Positions 53,296 to 64,000 of a stretch of 64,000 bases of DNA are shown here, in pieces (the first letter of the stretch is position 1; the number at the start of each line of letters is the position of its first letter). Source of the DNA: Auanema rhodensis (lineage: Eukaryota; Nematoda; Chromadorea; Rhabditida; Rhabditidae). Below the pieces are notes generated by a model. That model searched no databases. It was not told the origin of the DNA and saw nothing but the letters and a program-made list of their open reading frames with translations. The position numbers were made by a program, and so were the translations under genes. Where the stretch lies: contig OZ059895.1 of assembly GCA_964057225.1 (NCBI GenBank), positions 1,178,001-1,242,000 on the forward strand, written 5' to 3'.

Positions 53296-56103
53296 TTTCG
53301 TTGAATAACATTGTCCATCGTCTTTGCCTTGAAAAAAGGAATCTAAAAACATCTACTTTTTGCTAAATTATTTTGAAATTTTTCGAAAAAATTTTTGTCA
53401 AAATGTTTTTGGAAGCAATGTTGAGTGTACATGGAAACTCAACATACACTAATGCATCATTTTTCAAACGATCATAACTAATTCTTGTATTAAGCGTTTC
53501 TCAATGTAGTATAGTGCATTCGATGCGGATTTTTAAGCTGCGTCGATCTGTGTTATCAGATTTGCGCTAGCTTAAAAATGCACCGAGATATCAACTGATA
53601 TAAGTTCACACTTATATCCTCGATTTTCACCCTGAAGAAATAATTTTTTCGTTGAATAACATTGTCCATCGTCTTTGCCTTGAAAAAAGGAATCTAAAAA
53701 CATCTAGTTTTTGCTAAATTATTTTGAAATTTTTCGAAAAAATTTTTGTCAAAATGTTTTTGGAAGCAATGTTGAGTGTACATGGAAACTCAACATACAC
53801 TAATGCATCATTTTTCAAACGATCATAACTAATTCTTGTATTAAGCGTTTCTCAATGTAGTATAGTGCATTCGATGCGGATTTTTAAGCTGCGTCGATCT
53901 GTGTTATCAGATTTGCGCTAGCTTAAAAATGCACCGAGATATCAACTGATATAAGTTCACACTTATATCCTCGATTTTCACCCTGAAGAATTAATTTTTT
54001 CGTTGAATAACATTGTCCATCGTCTTTGCCTTGAAAAAAGGAATCTAAAAACATCTACTTTTTGCTAAATTATTTTGAAATTTTTCGAAAAAATTTTTGT
54101 CAAAATGTTTTTGGAAGCAATGTTGAGTGTACATGGAAACTCAACATACACTAATGCATCATTTTTCAAACGATCATAACTAATTTTTGTATTAAGCGTT
54201 TCTCAATGTAGTATAGTGCATACGATGCGGATTTTTAAGCTGCGTCGATCTGTGTTATCAGATTTGCGCTAGCTTAAAAATGCACCGAGATATCAACTGA
54301 TATAAGTTCACACTTATATCCTCGATTTTCACCCTGAAGAATTAATTTTTTCGTTGAATAACATTGTCCATCGTCTTTGCCTTGAAAAAAGGAATCCAAA
54401 AACATCTACTTTTTGCTAAATTATTTTGAAATTTTTCGAAAAAATTTTTGTCAAAATGTTTTTGGAAGCAATGTTGAGTGTACATGGAAACTCAACATAC
54501 ACTAATGCATCATTTTTCAAACGATCATAACTAATTTTTGTATTAAGCGTTTCTCAATGTAGTATAGTGCATTCGATGCGGATTTTTAAGCTGCGTCGAT
54601 CTGTGTTATCAGATTTGCGCTAGCTTAAAAATGCACCGAGATATCAACTGATATATGTTCACACTTATATCCTCGATTTTCACCCTGAAGAATTAATTTT
54701 TTCGTTGAATAACATTGTCCATCGTCTTTGCCTTGAAAAAAGGAATCTAAAAACATCTACTTTTTGCTAAATTATTTTGAAATTTTTCGAAAAAATTTTT
54801 GTCAAAATGTTTTTGGAAGCAATGTTGAGTGTACATGGAAACTCAACATACACTAATGCATCATTTTTCAAACGATCATAACTAATTTTTGTATTAAGCG
54901 TTTCTCAATGTAGTATAGTGCATTCGATGCGGATTTTTAAGCTGCGTCGATCTGTGTTATCAGATTTGCGCTAGCTTAAAAATGCACCGAGATATCAACT
55001 GATATAAGTTCACACTTATATCCTCGATTTTCACCCTGAAGAATTAATTTTTTCGTTGAATAACATTGTCCATCGTCTTTGCCTTGAAAAAAGGAATCCA
55101 AAAACATCTACTTTTTGCTAAATTATTTTGAAATTTTTCGAAAAAATTTTTGTCAAAATGTTTTTGGAAGCAATGTTGAGTGTACATGGAAACTCAACAT
55201 ACACTAATGCATCATTTTTCAAACGATCATAACTAATTTTTGTATTAAGCGTTTCTCAATGTAGTATAGTGCATTCGATGCGGATTTTTAAGCTGCGTCG
55301 ATCTGTGTTATCAGATTTGCGCTAGCTTAAAAATGCACCGAGATATCAACTGATATATGTTCACACTTATATCCTCGATTTTCACCCTGAAGAATTAATT
55401 TTTTCGTTGAATAACATTGTCCATCGTCTTTGCCTTGAAAAAAGGAATCTAAAAACATCTACTTTTTGCTAAATTATTTTGAAATTTTTCGAAAAAATTT
55501 TTGTCAAAATGTTTTTGGAAGCAATGTTGAGTGTACATGGAAACTCAACATACACTAATGCATCATTTTTCAAACGATCATAACTAATTTTTGTATTAAG
55601 CGTTTCTCAATGTAGTATAGTGCATTCGATGCGGATTTTTAAGCTGCGTCGATCTGTGTTATCAGATTTGCGCTAGCTTAAAAATGCACCGAGATATCAA
55701 CTGATATAAGTTCACACTTATATCCTCGATTTTCACCCTGAAGAATTAATTTTTTCGTTGAATAACATTGTCCATCGTCTTTGCCTTGAAAAAAGGAATC
55801 CAAAAACATCTACTTTTTGCTAAATTATTTTGAAATTTTTCGAAAAAATTTTTGTCAAAATGTTTTTGGAAGCAATGTTGAGTGTACATGGAAACTCAAC
55901 ATACACTAATGCATCATTTTTCAAACGATCATAACTAATTTTTGTATTAAGCGTTTCTCAATGTAGTATAGTGCATACGATGCGGATTTTTAAGCTGCGT
56001 CGATCTGTGTTATCAGATTTGCGCTAGCTTAAAAATGCACCGAGATATCAACTGATATAAGTTCACACTTATATCCTCGATTTTCACCCTGAAGAATTAA
56101 TTT

Positions 56104-57858
56104 TTTCGTTGAATAACATTGTCCATCGTCTTTGCCTTGAAAAAAGGAATCCAAAAACATCTACTTTTTGCTAAATTATTTTGAAATTTTTCGAAAAAAT
56201 TTTTGTCAAAATGTTTTTGGAAGCAATGTTGAGTGTACATGGAAACTCAACATACACTAATGCATCATTTTTCAAACGATCATAACTAATTTTTGTATTA
56301 AGCGTTTCTCAATGTAGTATAGTGCATTCGATGCGGATTTTTAAGCTGCGTCGATCTGTGTTATCAGATTTGCGCTAGCTTAAAAATGCACCGAGATATC
56401 AACTGATATATGTTCACACTTATATCCTCGATTTTCACCCTGAAGAATTAATTTTTTCGTTGAATAACATTGTCCATCGTCTTTGCCTTGAAAAAAGGAA
56501 TCTAAAAACATCTACTTTTTGCTAAATTATTTTGAAATTTTTCGAAAAAATTTTTGTCAAAATGTTTTTGGAAGCAATGTTGAGTGTACATGGAAACTCA
56601 ACATACACTAATGCATCATTTTTCAAACGATCATAACTAATTTTTGTATTAAGCGTTTCTCAATGTAGTATAGTGCATTCGATGCGGATTTTTAAGCTGC
56701 GTCGATCTGTGTTATCAGATTTGCGCTAGCTTAAAAATGCACCGAGATATCAACTGATATAAGTTCACACTTATATCCTCGATTTTCACCCTGAAGAATT
56801 AATTTTTTCGTTGAATAACATTGTCCATCGTCTTTGCCTTGAAAAAAGGAATCCAAAAACATCTACTTTTTGCTAAATTATTTTGAAATTTTTCGAAAAA
56901 ATTTTTGTCAAAATGTTTTTGGAAGCAATGTTGAGTGTACATGGAAACTCAACATACACTAATGCATCATTTTTCAAACGATCATAACTAATTTTTGTAT
57001 TAAGCGTTTCTCAATGTAGTATAGTGCATTCGATGCGGATTTTTAAGCTGCGTCGATCTGTGTTATCAGATTTGCGCTAGCTTAAAAATGCACCGAGATA
57101 TCAACTGATATAAGTTCACACTTATATCCTCGATTTTCACCCTGAAGAATTAATTTTTTCGTTGAATAACATTGTCCATCGTCTTTGCCTTGAAAAAAGG
57201 AATCTAAAAACATCTACTTTTTGCTAAATTATTTTGAAATTTTTCGAAAAAATTTTTGTCAAAATGTTTTTGGAAGCAATGTTGAGTGTACATGGAAACT
57301 CAACATACACTAATGCATCATTTTTCAAACGATCATAACTAATTTTTGTATTAAGCGTTTCTCAATGTAGTATAGTGCATTCGACGCGGATTTTTAAGCT
57401 GCGTCGATCTGTGTTATCAGATTTGCGCTAGCTTAAAAATGCACCGAGATATCAACTGATATAAGTTCACACTTATATCCTCGATTTTCACCCTGAAGAA
57501 TTAATTTTTTCGTTGAATAACATTGTCCATCGTCTTTGCCTTAAAAAAAGGAATCTAAAAACATCTACTTTTTGCTAAATTATTTTGAAATTTTTCGAAA
57601 AAATTTTTGTCAAAATGTTTTTGGAAGCAATGTTGAGTGTACATGGAAACTCAACATACACTAATGCATCATTTTTCAAACGATCATAACTAATTTTTGT
57701 ATTAAGCGTTTCTCCATGTAGTATAGTGCATTCGATGCGGTATTTTAAGCTGCGTCGATCTGTGTTATCAGATTTGCGCTAGCTTAAAAATGCACCGAGA
57801 TATCAACTGATATAAGTTCACACTTATATCCTCGATTTTCACCCTGAAGAATTAATTT
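56104..57858 (+). repeat. Partner of the 51541-53295 duplication
   Basis: Same marker order as its partner, including TTCGACGCGG (57382) and CCTTAAAAAAAGG (57540). Between the partners (53647-56103), ATCCAAAAAC/GATATATG monomers alternate with plain ones, a dimer rhythm of 702 bp. The rare GCATACGATGC occurs at 54220 and 55975, 1755 bp apart. Several nested duplications best explain this stretch. Confidence 0.8.
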
Positions 57859-60800
57859 TTTCGTTGAATAACATTGTCCATCGTCTTTGCCTTGAAAAAA
57901 GGAATCTAAAAACATCTACTTTTTGCTAAATTATTTTGAAATTTTTCGAAAAAATTTTTGTCAAAATGTTTTTGGAAGCAATGTTGAGTGTACATGGAAA
58001 CTCAACATACACTAATGCATCATTTTTCAAACGATCATAACTAATTTTTGTATTAAGCGTTTCTCAATGTAGTATAGTGCATTCGATGCGGATTTTTAAG
58101 CTGCGTCGATCTGTGTTATCAGATTTGCGCTAGCTTAAAAATGCACCGAGATATCAACTGATATAAGTTCACACTTATATCCTCGATTTTCACCCTGAAG
58201 AATTAATTTTTGCGTTGAATAACATTGTCCATCGTCTTTGCCTTGAAAAAAGGAATCCAAAAACATCTACTTTTTGCTAAATTATTTTGAAATTTTTCGA
58301 AAAAATTTTTGTCAAAATGTTTTTGGAAGCAATGTTGAGTGTACATGGAAACTCAACATACACTAATGCATCATTTTTCAAACGATCATAACTAATTCTT
58401 GTATTAAGCGTTTCTCAATGTAGTATAGTGCATTCGATGCGGATTTTTAAGCTGCGTCGATCTGTGTTATCAGATTTGCGCTAGCTTAAAAATGCACCGA
58501 GATATCAACTGATATAAGTTCACACTTATATCCTCGATTTTCACCCTGAAGAATTAATTTTTTCGTTGAATAACCTTGTCCATCGTCTTTGCCTTGAAAA
58601 AAGGAATCTAAAAACATCTACTTTTTGCTAAATTATTTTGAAATTTTTCGAAAAAATTTTTGTCAAAATGTTTTTGGAAGCAATGTTGAGTGTACATGGA
58701 AACTCAACATACACTAATGCATCATTTTTCAAACGATCATAACTAATTTTTGTATTAAGCGTTTCTCCATGTAGTATAGTGCATTCGATGCGGTATTTTA
58801 AGCTGCGTCGATCTGTGTTATCAGATTTGCGCTAGCTTAAAAATGCACCGAGATATCAACTGATATAAGTTTACACTTATATCCTCGATTTTCACCCTGA
58901 AGAATTAATTTTTTCGTTGAATAACATTGTCCATCGTCTTTGCCTTGAAAAAAGGAATCCAAAAACATCTACTTTTTGCTAAATTATTTTGAAATTTTTC
59001 GAAAACATTTTTGTCAAAATGTTTTTGGAAGCAATGTTGAGTGTACATGGAAACTCAACATACACTAATGCATCATTTTTCAAACGATCATAACTAATTT
59101 TTGTATTAAGCGTTTCTCCATGTAGTATAGTGCATTCGATGCGGTATTTTAAGCTGCGTCGATATGTGTTATCAGATTTGCGCTAGCTTAAAAATGCACC
59201 GAGATATCAACTGATATAAGTTCACACTTATATCCTCGATTTTCACCCTGAAGAATTAATTTTTTCGTTGAATAACCTTGTCCATCGTCTTTGCCTTGAA
59301 AAAAGGAATCTAAAAACATCTACTTTTTGCTAAATTATTTTGAAATTTTTCGAAAAAATTTTTGTCAAAATGTTTTTGGAAGCAATGTTGAGTGTACATG
59401 GAAACTCAACATACACTAATGCATCATTTTTCAAACGATCATAACTAATTTTTGTATTAAGCGTTTCTCCATGTAGTATAGTGCATTCGATGCGGTATTT
59501 TAAGCTGCGTCGATCTGTGTTATCAGATTTGCGCTAGCTTAAAAATGCACCGAGATATCAACTGATATAAGTTTACACTTATATCCTCGATTTTCACCCT
59601 GAAGAATTAATTTTTTCGTTGAATAACATTGTCCATCGTCTTTGCCTTGAAAAAAGGAATCCAAAAACATCTACTTTTTGCTAAATTATTTTGAAATTTT
59701 TCGAAAAAATTTTTGTCAAAATGTTTTTGGAAGCAATGTTGAGTGTACATGGAAACTCAACATACACTAATGCATCATTTTTCAAACGATCATAACTAAT
59801 TTTTGTATTAAGCGTTTCTCCATGTAGTATAGTGCATTCGATGCGGTATTTTAAGCTGCGTCGATCTGTGTTATCAGATTTGCGCTAGCTTAAAAATGCA
59901 CCGAGATATCAACTGATATAAGTTTACACTTATATCCTCGATTTTCACCCTGAAGAATTAATTTTTTCGTTGAATAACATTGTCCATCGTCTTTGCCTTG
60001 AAAAAAGGAATCCAAAAACATCTCTTTTTTGCTAAATTATTTTGAAATTTTTCGAAAAAATTTTTGTCAAAATGTTTTTGGAAGCAATGTTGAGTGTACA
60101 TGGAAACTCAACATACACTAATGCATCATTTTTCAAACAATCATAACTAAATTGTGTAATAAGCGTTTCTCAATGTAGTATAGTGCATTCGATGCGGATT
60201 TTTAAGCTGCGTCGATCTGTGTTATCAGATTTGCGCTAGCTTAAAAATGCACCGAGATATCAACTGATATAAGTTCACACTTATATCCTCGATTTTCACC
60301 CTGAAGAATTAATTTTTTCGTTGAATAACCTTGTCCATCGTCTTTGCCTTGAAAAAAGGAATCTAAAAACATCTACTTTTTGCTAAATTATTTTGAAATT
60401 TTTCGAAAAAATTTTTGTCAAAATGTTTTTGGAAGCAATGTTGAGTGTACATGGAAACTCAACATACACTAATGCATCATTTTTCAAACGATCATAACTA
60501 ATTTTTGTATTAAGCGTTTCTCCATGTAGTATAGTGCATTCGATGCGGTATTTTAAGCTGCGTCGATCTGTGTTATCAGATTTGCGCTAGCTTAAAAATG
60601 CACCGAGATATCAACTGATATAAGTTTACACTTATATCCTCGATTTTCACCCTGAAGAATTAATTTTTTCGTTGAATAACATTGTCCATCGTCTTTGCCT
60701 TGAAAAAAGGAATCCAAAAACATCTACTTTTTGCTAAATTATTTTGAAATTTTTCGAAAACATTTTTGTCAAAATGTTTTTGGAAGCAATGTTGAGTGTA

Positions 60801-61368
60801 CATGGAAACTCAACATACACTAATGCATCATTTTTCAAACAATCATAACTAAATTGTGTAATAAGCGTTTCTCAATGTAGTATAGTGCATTCGATGCGGA
60901 TTTTTAAGCTGCGTCGATCTGTGTTATCAGATTTGCGCTAGCTTAAAAATGCACCGAGATATCAACTGATATAAGTTCACACTTATATCCTCGATTTTCA
61001 CCCTGAAGAATTAATTTTTTTGTTGAATAACATCGTCCATCGTCTTTGCCTTGAAAAATGGAATCTAAAAACATCTACTTTTTGCTAAATTATTTTGAAA
61101 TTTTTCGAAAAAATTTTTGTCAAAATGTTTTTGGAAGCAATGTTGAGTGTACATGGAAACTCAACATACACTAATGCATCATTTTTCAAACGATCATAAC
61201 TAATTTTTGTATCAAGCGTTTCTCGATGTAGTATAGTGCATTCGATGCGGATTTTTAAGCTGCGTCGATCTGTGTTATCAGATTTGCGCTAGCTTAAAAA
61301 TGCACCGAGATATCAACTGATATATGTTCACACTTATATCCTCGATTTTCACCCTGAAGAATTAATTT

Positions 61369-64000
61369 TTTCGTTGAATAACATTGTCCATCGTCTTTGC
61401 CTTGAAAAAAGGAATCTAAAAACATCTACTTTTTGCTAAATTATTTTGAAATTTTTCGAAAAAATTTTTGTCAAAATGTTTTTGGAAGCAATGTTGAGTG
61501 TACATGGAAACTCAACATACACTAATGCATCATTTTTCAAACGATCATAACTAATTTTTGTATTAAGCGTTTCTCCATGTAGTATAGTGCATTCGATGCG
61601 GTATTTTAAGCTGCGTCGATCTGTGTTATCAGATTTGCGCTAGCTTAAAAATGCACCGAGATATCAACTGATATAAGTTTACACTTATATCCTCGATTTT
61701 CACCCTGAAGAATTAATTTTTTCGTTGAATAACATTGTCCATCGTCTTTGCCTTGAAAAAAGGAATCCAAAAACATCTACTTTTTGCTAAATTATTTTGA
61801 AATTTTTCGAAAACATTTTTGTCAAAATGTTTTTGGAAGCAATGTTGAGTGTACATGGAAACTCAACATACACTAATGCATCATTTTTCAAACGATCATA
61901 ACTAATTTTTGTATTAAGCGTTTCTCCATGTAGTATAGTGCATTCGATGCGGTATTTTAAGCTGCGTCGATCTGTGTTATCAGATTTGCGCTAGCTTAAA
62001 AATGCACCGAGATATCAACTGATATAAGTTTACACTTATATCCTCGATTTTCACCCTGAAGAATTAATTTTTTCGTTGAATAACATTGTCCATCGTCTTT
62101 GCCTTGAAAAAAGGAATCCAAAAACATCTACTTTTTGCTAAATTATTTTGAAATTTTTCGAAAAAATTTTTGTCAAAATGTTTTTGGAAGCAATGTTGAG
62201 TGTACATGGAAACTCAACATACACTAATGCATCATTTTTCAAACAATCATAACTAAATTGTGTAATAAGCGTTTCTCAATGTAGTATAGTGCATTCGATG
62301 CGGATTTTTAAGCTGCGTCGATCTGTGTTATCAGATTTGCGCTAGCTTAAAAATGCACCGAGATATCAACTGATATAAGTTCACACTTATATCCTCGATT
62401 TTCACCCTGAAGAATTAATTTTTTTGTTGAATAACATCGTCCATCGTCTTTGCCTTGAAAAATGGAATCTAAAAACATCTACTTTTTGCTAAATTATTTT
62501 GAAATTTTTCGAAAAAATTTTTGTCAAAATGTTTTTGGAAGCAATGTTGAGTGTACATGGAAACTCAACATACACTAATGCATCATTTTTCAAACGATCA
62601 TAACTAATTTTTGTATCAAGCGTTTCTCGATGTAGTATAGTGCATTCGATGCGGATTTTTAAGCTGCGTCGATCTGTGTTATCAGATTTGCGCTAGCTTA
62701 AAAATGCACCGAGATATCAACTGATATATGTTCACACTTATATCCTCGATTTTCACCCTGAAGAATTAATTTTTTCGTTGAATAACATTGTCCATCGTCT
62801 TTGCCTTGAAAAAAGGAATCTAAAAACATCTACTTTTTGCTAAATTATTTTGAAATTTTTCGAAAAAATTTTTGTCAAAATGTTTTTGGAAGCAATGTTG
62901 AGTGTACATGGAAACTCAACATACACTAATGCATCATTTTTCAAACGATCATAACTAATTTTTGTATTAAGCGTTTCTCCATGTAGTATAGTGCATTCGA
63001 TGCGGTATTTTAAGCTGCGTCGATCTGTGTTATCAGATTTGCGCTAGCTTAAAAATGCACCGAGATATCAACTGATATAAGTTTACACTTATATCCTCGA
63101 TTTTCACCCTGAAGAATTAATTTTTTCGTTGAATAACATTGTCCATCGTCTTTGCCTTGAAAAAAGGAATCCAAAAACATCTACTTTTTGCTGAATTATT
63201 TTGAAATTTTTCGAAAAAATTTTTGTCAAAATGTTTTTGGAAGCAATGTTGAGTGTACATGGAAACTCAACATACACTAATGCATCATTTTTCAAACGAT
63301 CATAACTAATTTTTGTATTAAGCGTTTCTCCATGTAGTATAGTGCATTCGATGCGGTATTTTAAGCTGCGTCGATCTGTGTTATCAGATTTGCGCTAGCT
63401 TAAAAATGCACCGAGATATCAACTGATATAAGTTTACACTTATATCCTCGATTTTCACCCTGAAGAATTAATTTTTTCGTTGAATAACATTGTCCATCGT
63501 CTTTGCCTTGAAAAAAGGAATCCAAAAACATCTACTTTTTGCTAAATTATTTTGAAATTTTTCGAAAAAATTTTTGTCAAAATGTTTTTGGAAGCAATGT
63601 TGAGTGTACATGGAAACTCAACATACACTAATGCATCATTTTTCAAACAATCATAACTAAATTGTGTAATAAGCGTTTCTCAATGTAGTATAGTGCATTC
63701 GATGCGGATTTTTAAGCTGCGTCGATCTGTGTTATCAGATTTGCGCTAGCTTAAAAATGCACCGAGATATCAACTGATATAAGTTCACACTTATATCCTC
63801 GATTTTCACCCTGAAGAATTAATTTTTTTGTTGAATAACATCGTCCATCGTCTTTGCCTTGAAAAATGGAATCTAAAAACATCTACTTTTTGCTAAATTA
63901 TTTTGAAATTTTTCGAAAAAATTTTTGTCAAAATGTTTTTGGAAGCAATGTTGAGTGTACATGGAAACTCAACATACACTAATGCATCATTTTTCAAACG
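61369..64000 (+). repeat. 4-monomer higher-order units, 1404 bp, running off the window
   Basis: The units are 61369-62772 and 62773-64000 (cut by the edge). Order: CTCCATG with GCGGTATTTT and GTTTACAC; ATCCAAAAAC with the same markers; ATCCAAAAAC with AAACAATCATAACTAAATTG; then TTTTTTTGTTGAATAACATCG, AAAAATGG, GTATCAAG, TCTCGATG and GATATATG. An earlier incomplete unit ends at 61368. The second unit has a single A-to-G change at 63193. Confidence 0.85.

Larger units (their letters stand above)
48468..64000 (+). repeat. Satellite array block C, + orientation
   Basis: The array returns to + orientation at monomer coordinate 87. A 265-bp partial copy (48468-48732) is followed by exactly 43 monomers of 351 bp (48733 to 63825) and a 175-bp partial copy at the window edge. 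I saw no net indel in this block. Common variants are ATCCAAAAAC, GATATATG, TTTCTCCATG, GCGGTATTTT, GTTTACAC, AACCTTGTCC and a cluster reading AAACAATCATAACTAAATTG. The array continues past the window. No gene or unique sequence was seen. Confidence 0.97.
48589..64000 (+). repeat. Right arm of the large inverted duplication, expanded
   Basis: Going right: GATATATC/GAAATAAT; AATTCTTGTA; GCGGTATTTT (50720); CATCTAGTTTTTGC (50898); ATCCAAAAAC series; AACCTTGTCC with CTCCATG and GTTTACAC (58561); GAAAACATTTTT with GTCGATATGTG (59160); AACCTTGTCC; CTCCATG; AAACAATCATAACTAAATTG (60139); and the 4-mers. It is at least 15.4 kb against 6.5 kb on the left. Most of the excess is the nested duplications between 51 and 58 kb. 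Confidence 0.75.

Noticed and set aside
63104-63295. A 63-codon open frame on the - strand
   Set aside because: It lies wholly inside one satellite monomer. Other monomers carry TAG in this frame within AATTTAGCAAAAAG; here a single A-to-G change at 63193 (+ strand) turns it into CAG, so the frame runs on by chance. There is no homology I recognise and no gene context.
1-64000. CRISPR-like repetition
   Set aside because: Repeats are 351 bp and contiguous, with no unique spacers and no cas genes. This is a eukaryotic-type satellite.
1-64000. Single clean inversion of block B within one ancestral array
   Set aside because: Monomer phases at the two joins (342/244 and 208/87) are incompatible with it unless extra deletions are assumed.

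Overview
The whole window is one continuous tandem satellite DNA array. I found no gene, RNA gene, transposon or unique spacer. The repeat unit is an AT-rich monomer of 351 bp. A typical copy at 15093-15443 has 110 G+C (31%) and 12 CpG dinucleotides, against about 8.6 expected from its base counts. The window holds about 182 monomer equivalents. A few copies are 350 or 352 bp because of single-base indels. The organism is almost certainly a eukaryote, and the block looks like centromeric or pericentromeric heterochromatin. The AT-rich monomer and lack of CpG depletion fit an invertebrate, for example an insect, but I do not recognise the family and this is inference only.

Layout. Monomer coordinate 1 is set at the start of the motif TTTCGTTGAATAAC. 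Block A (1-28425, + strand) holds 80 full monomers plus one cut at coordinate 342. Block B (28424-48469, - strand) holds about 57 monomer lengths in the opposite orientation. Block C (48468-64000, + strand) holds a 265-bp partial monomer, 43 full monomers and a 175-bp partial at the window edge. Each of the two orientation switches shares only 2 bp between the joined sequences (AG at 28424-28425, TT at 48468-48469). The phases do not fit a clean balanced inversion.

Higher-order structure. Shared diagnostic variants show that monomers are copied in multi-monomer units. These are 5-mers (1755 bp) at 2106-6668, an 11-monomer tandem duplication (3861-bp offset) at 7371-14390, 6- and 7-mers (2107 and 2457 bp) at 14391-28425, 4-mers and dimers at 28668-33230, 4-mers (1404 bp) at 42008-44815 and 61369-64000, and a 13-monomer offset duplication (4563 bp) in 51541-57858. 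A 13-monomer stretch of block A (18604-23168) recurs inverted in block B (33231-37795). The variant order in the right part of block B is mirrored in block C around 48469-48589, as expected from a fold-back (inverted duplication) whose right arm later expanded.

Monomer anatomy. Each monomer carries four dyad symmetries, grouped in two pairs about half a monomer apart. A core of about 60 bp (coordinates about 105-163) is nearly unchanged in every copy, while variation clusters elsewhere. Comparisons were made by eye on diagnostic sites, not by full alignment.
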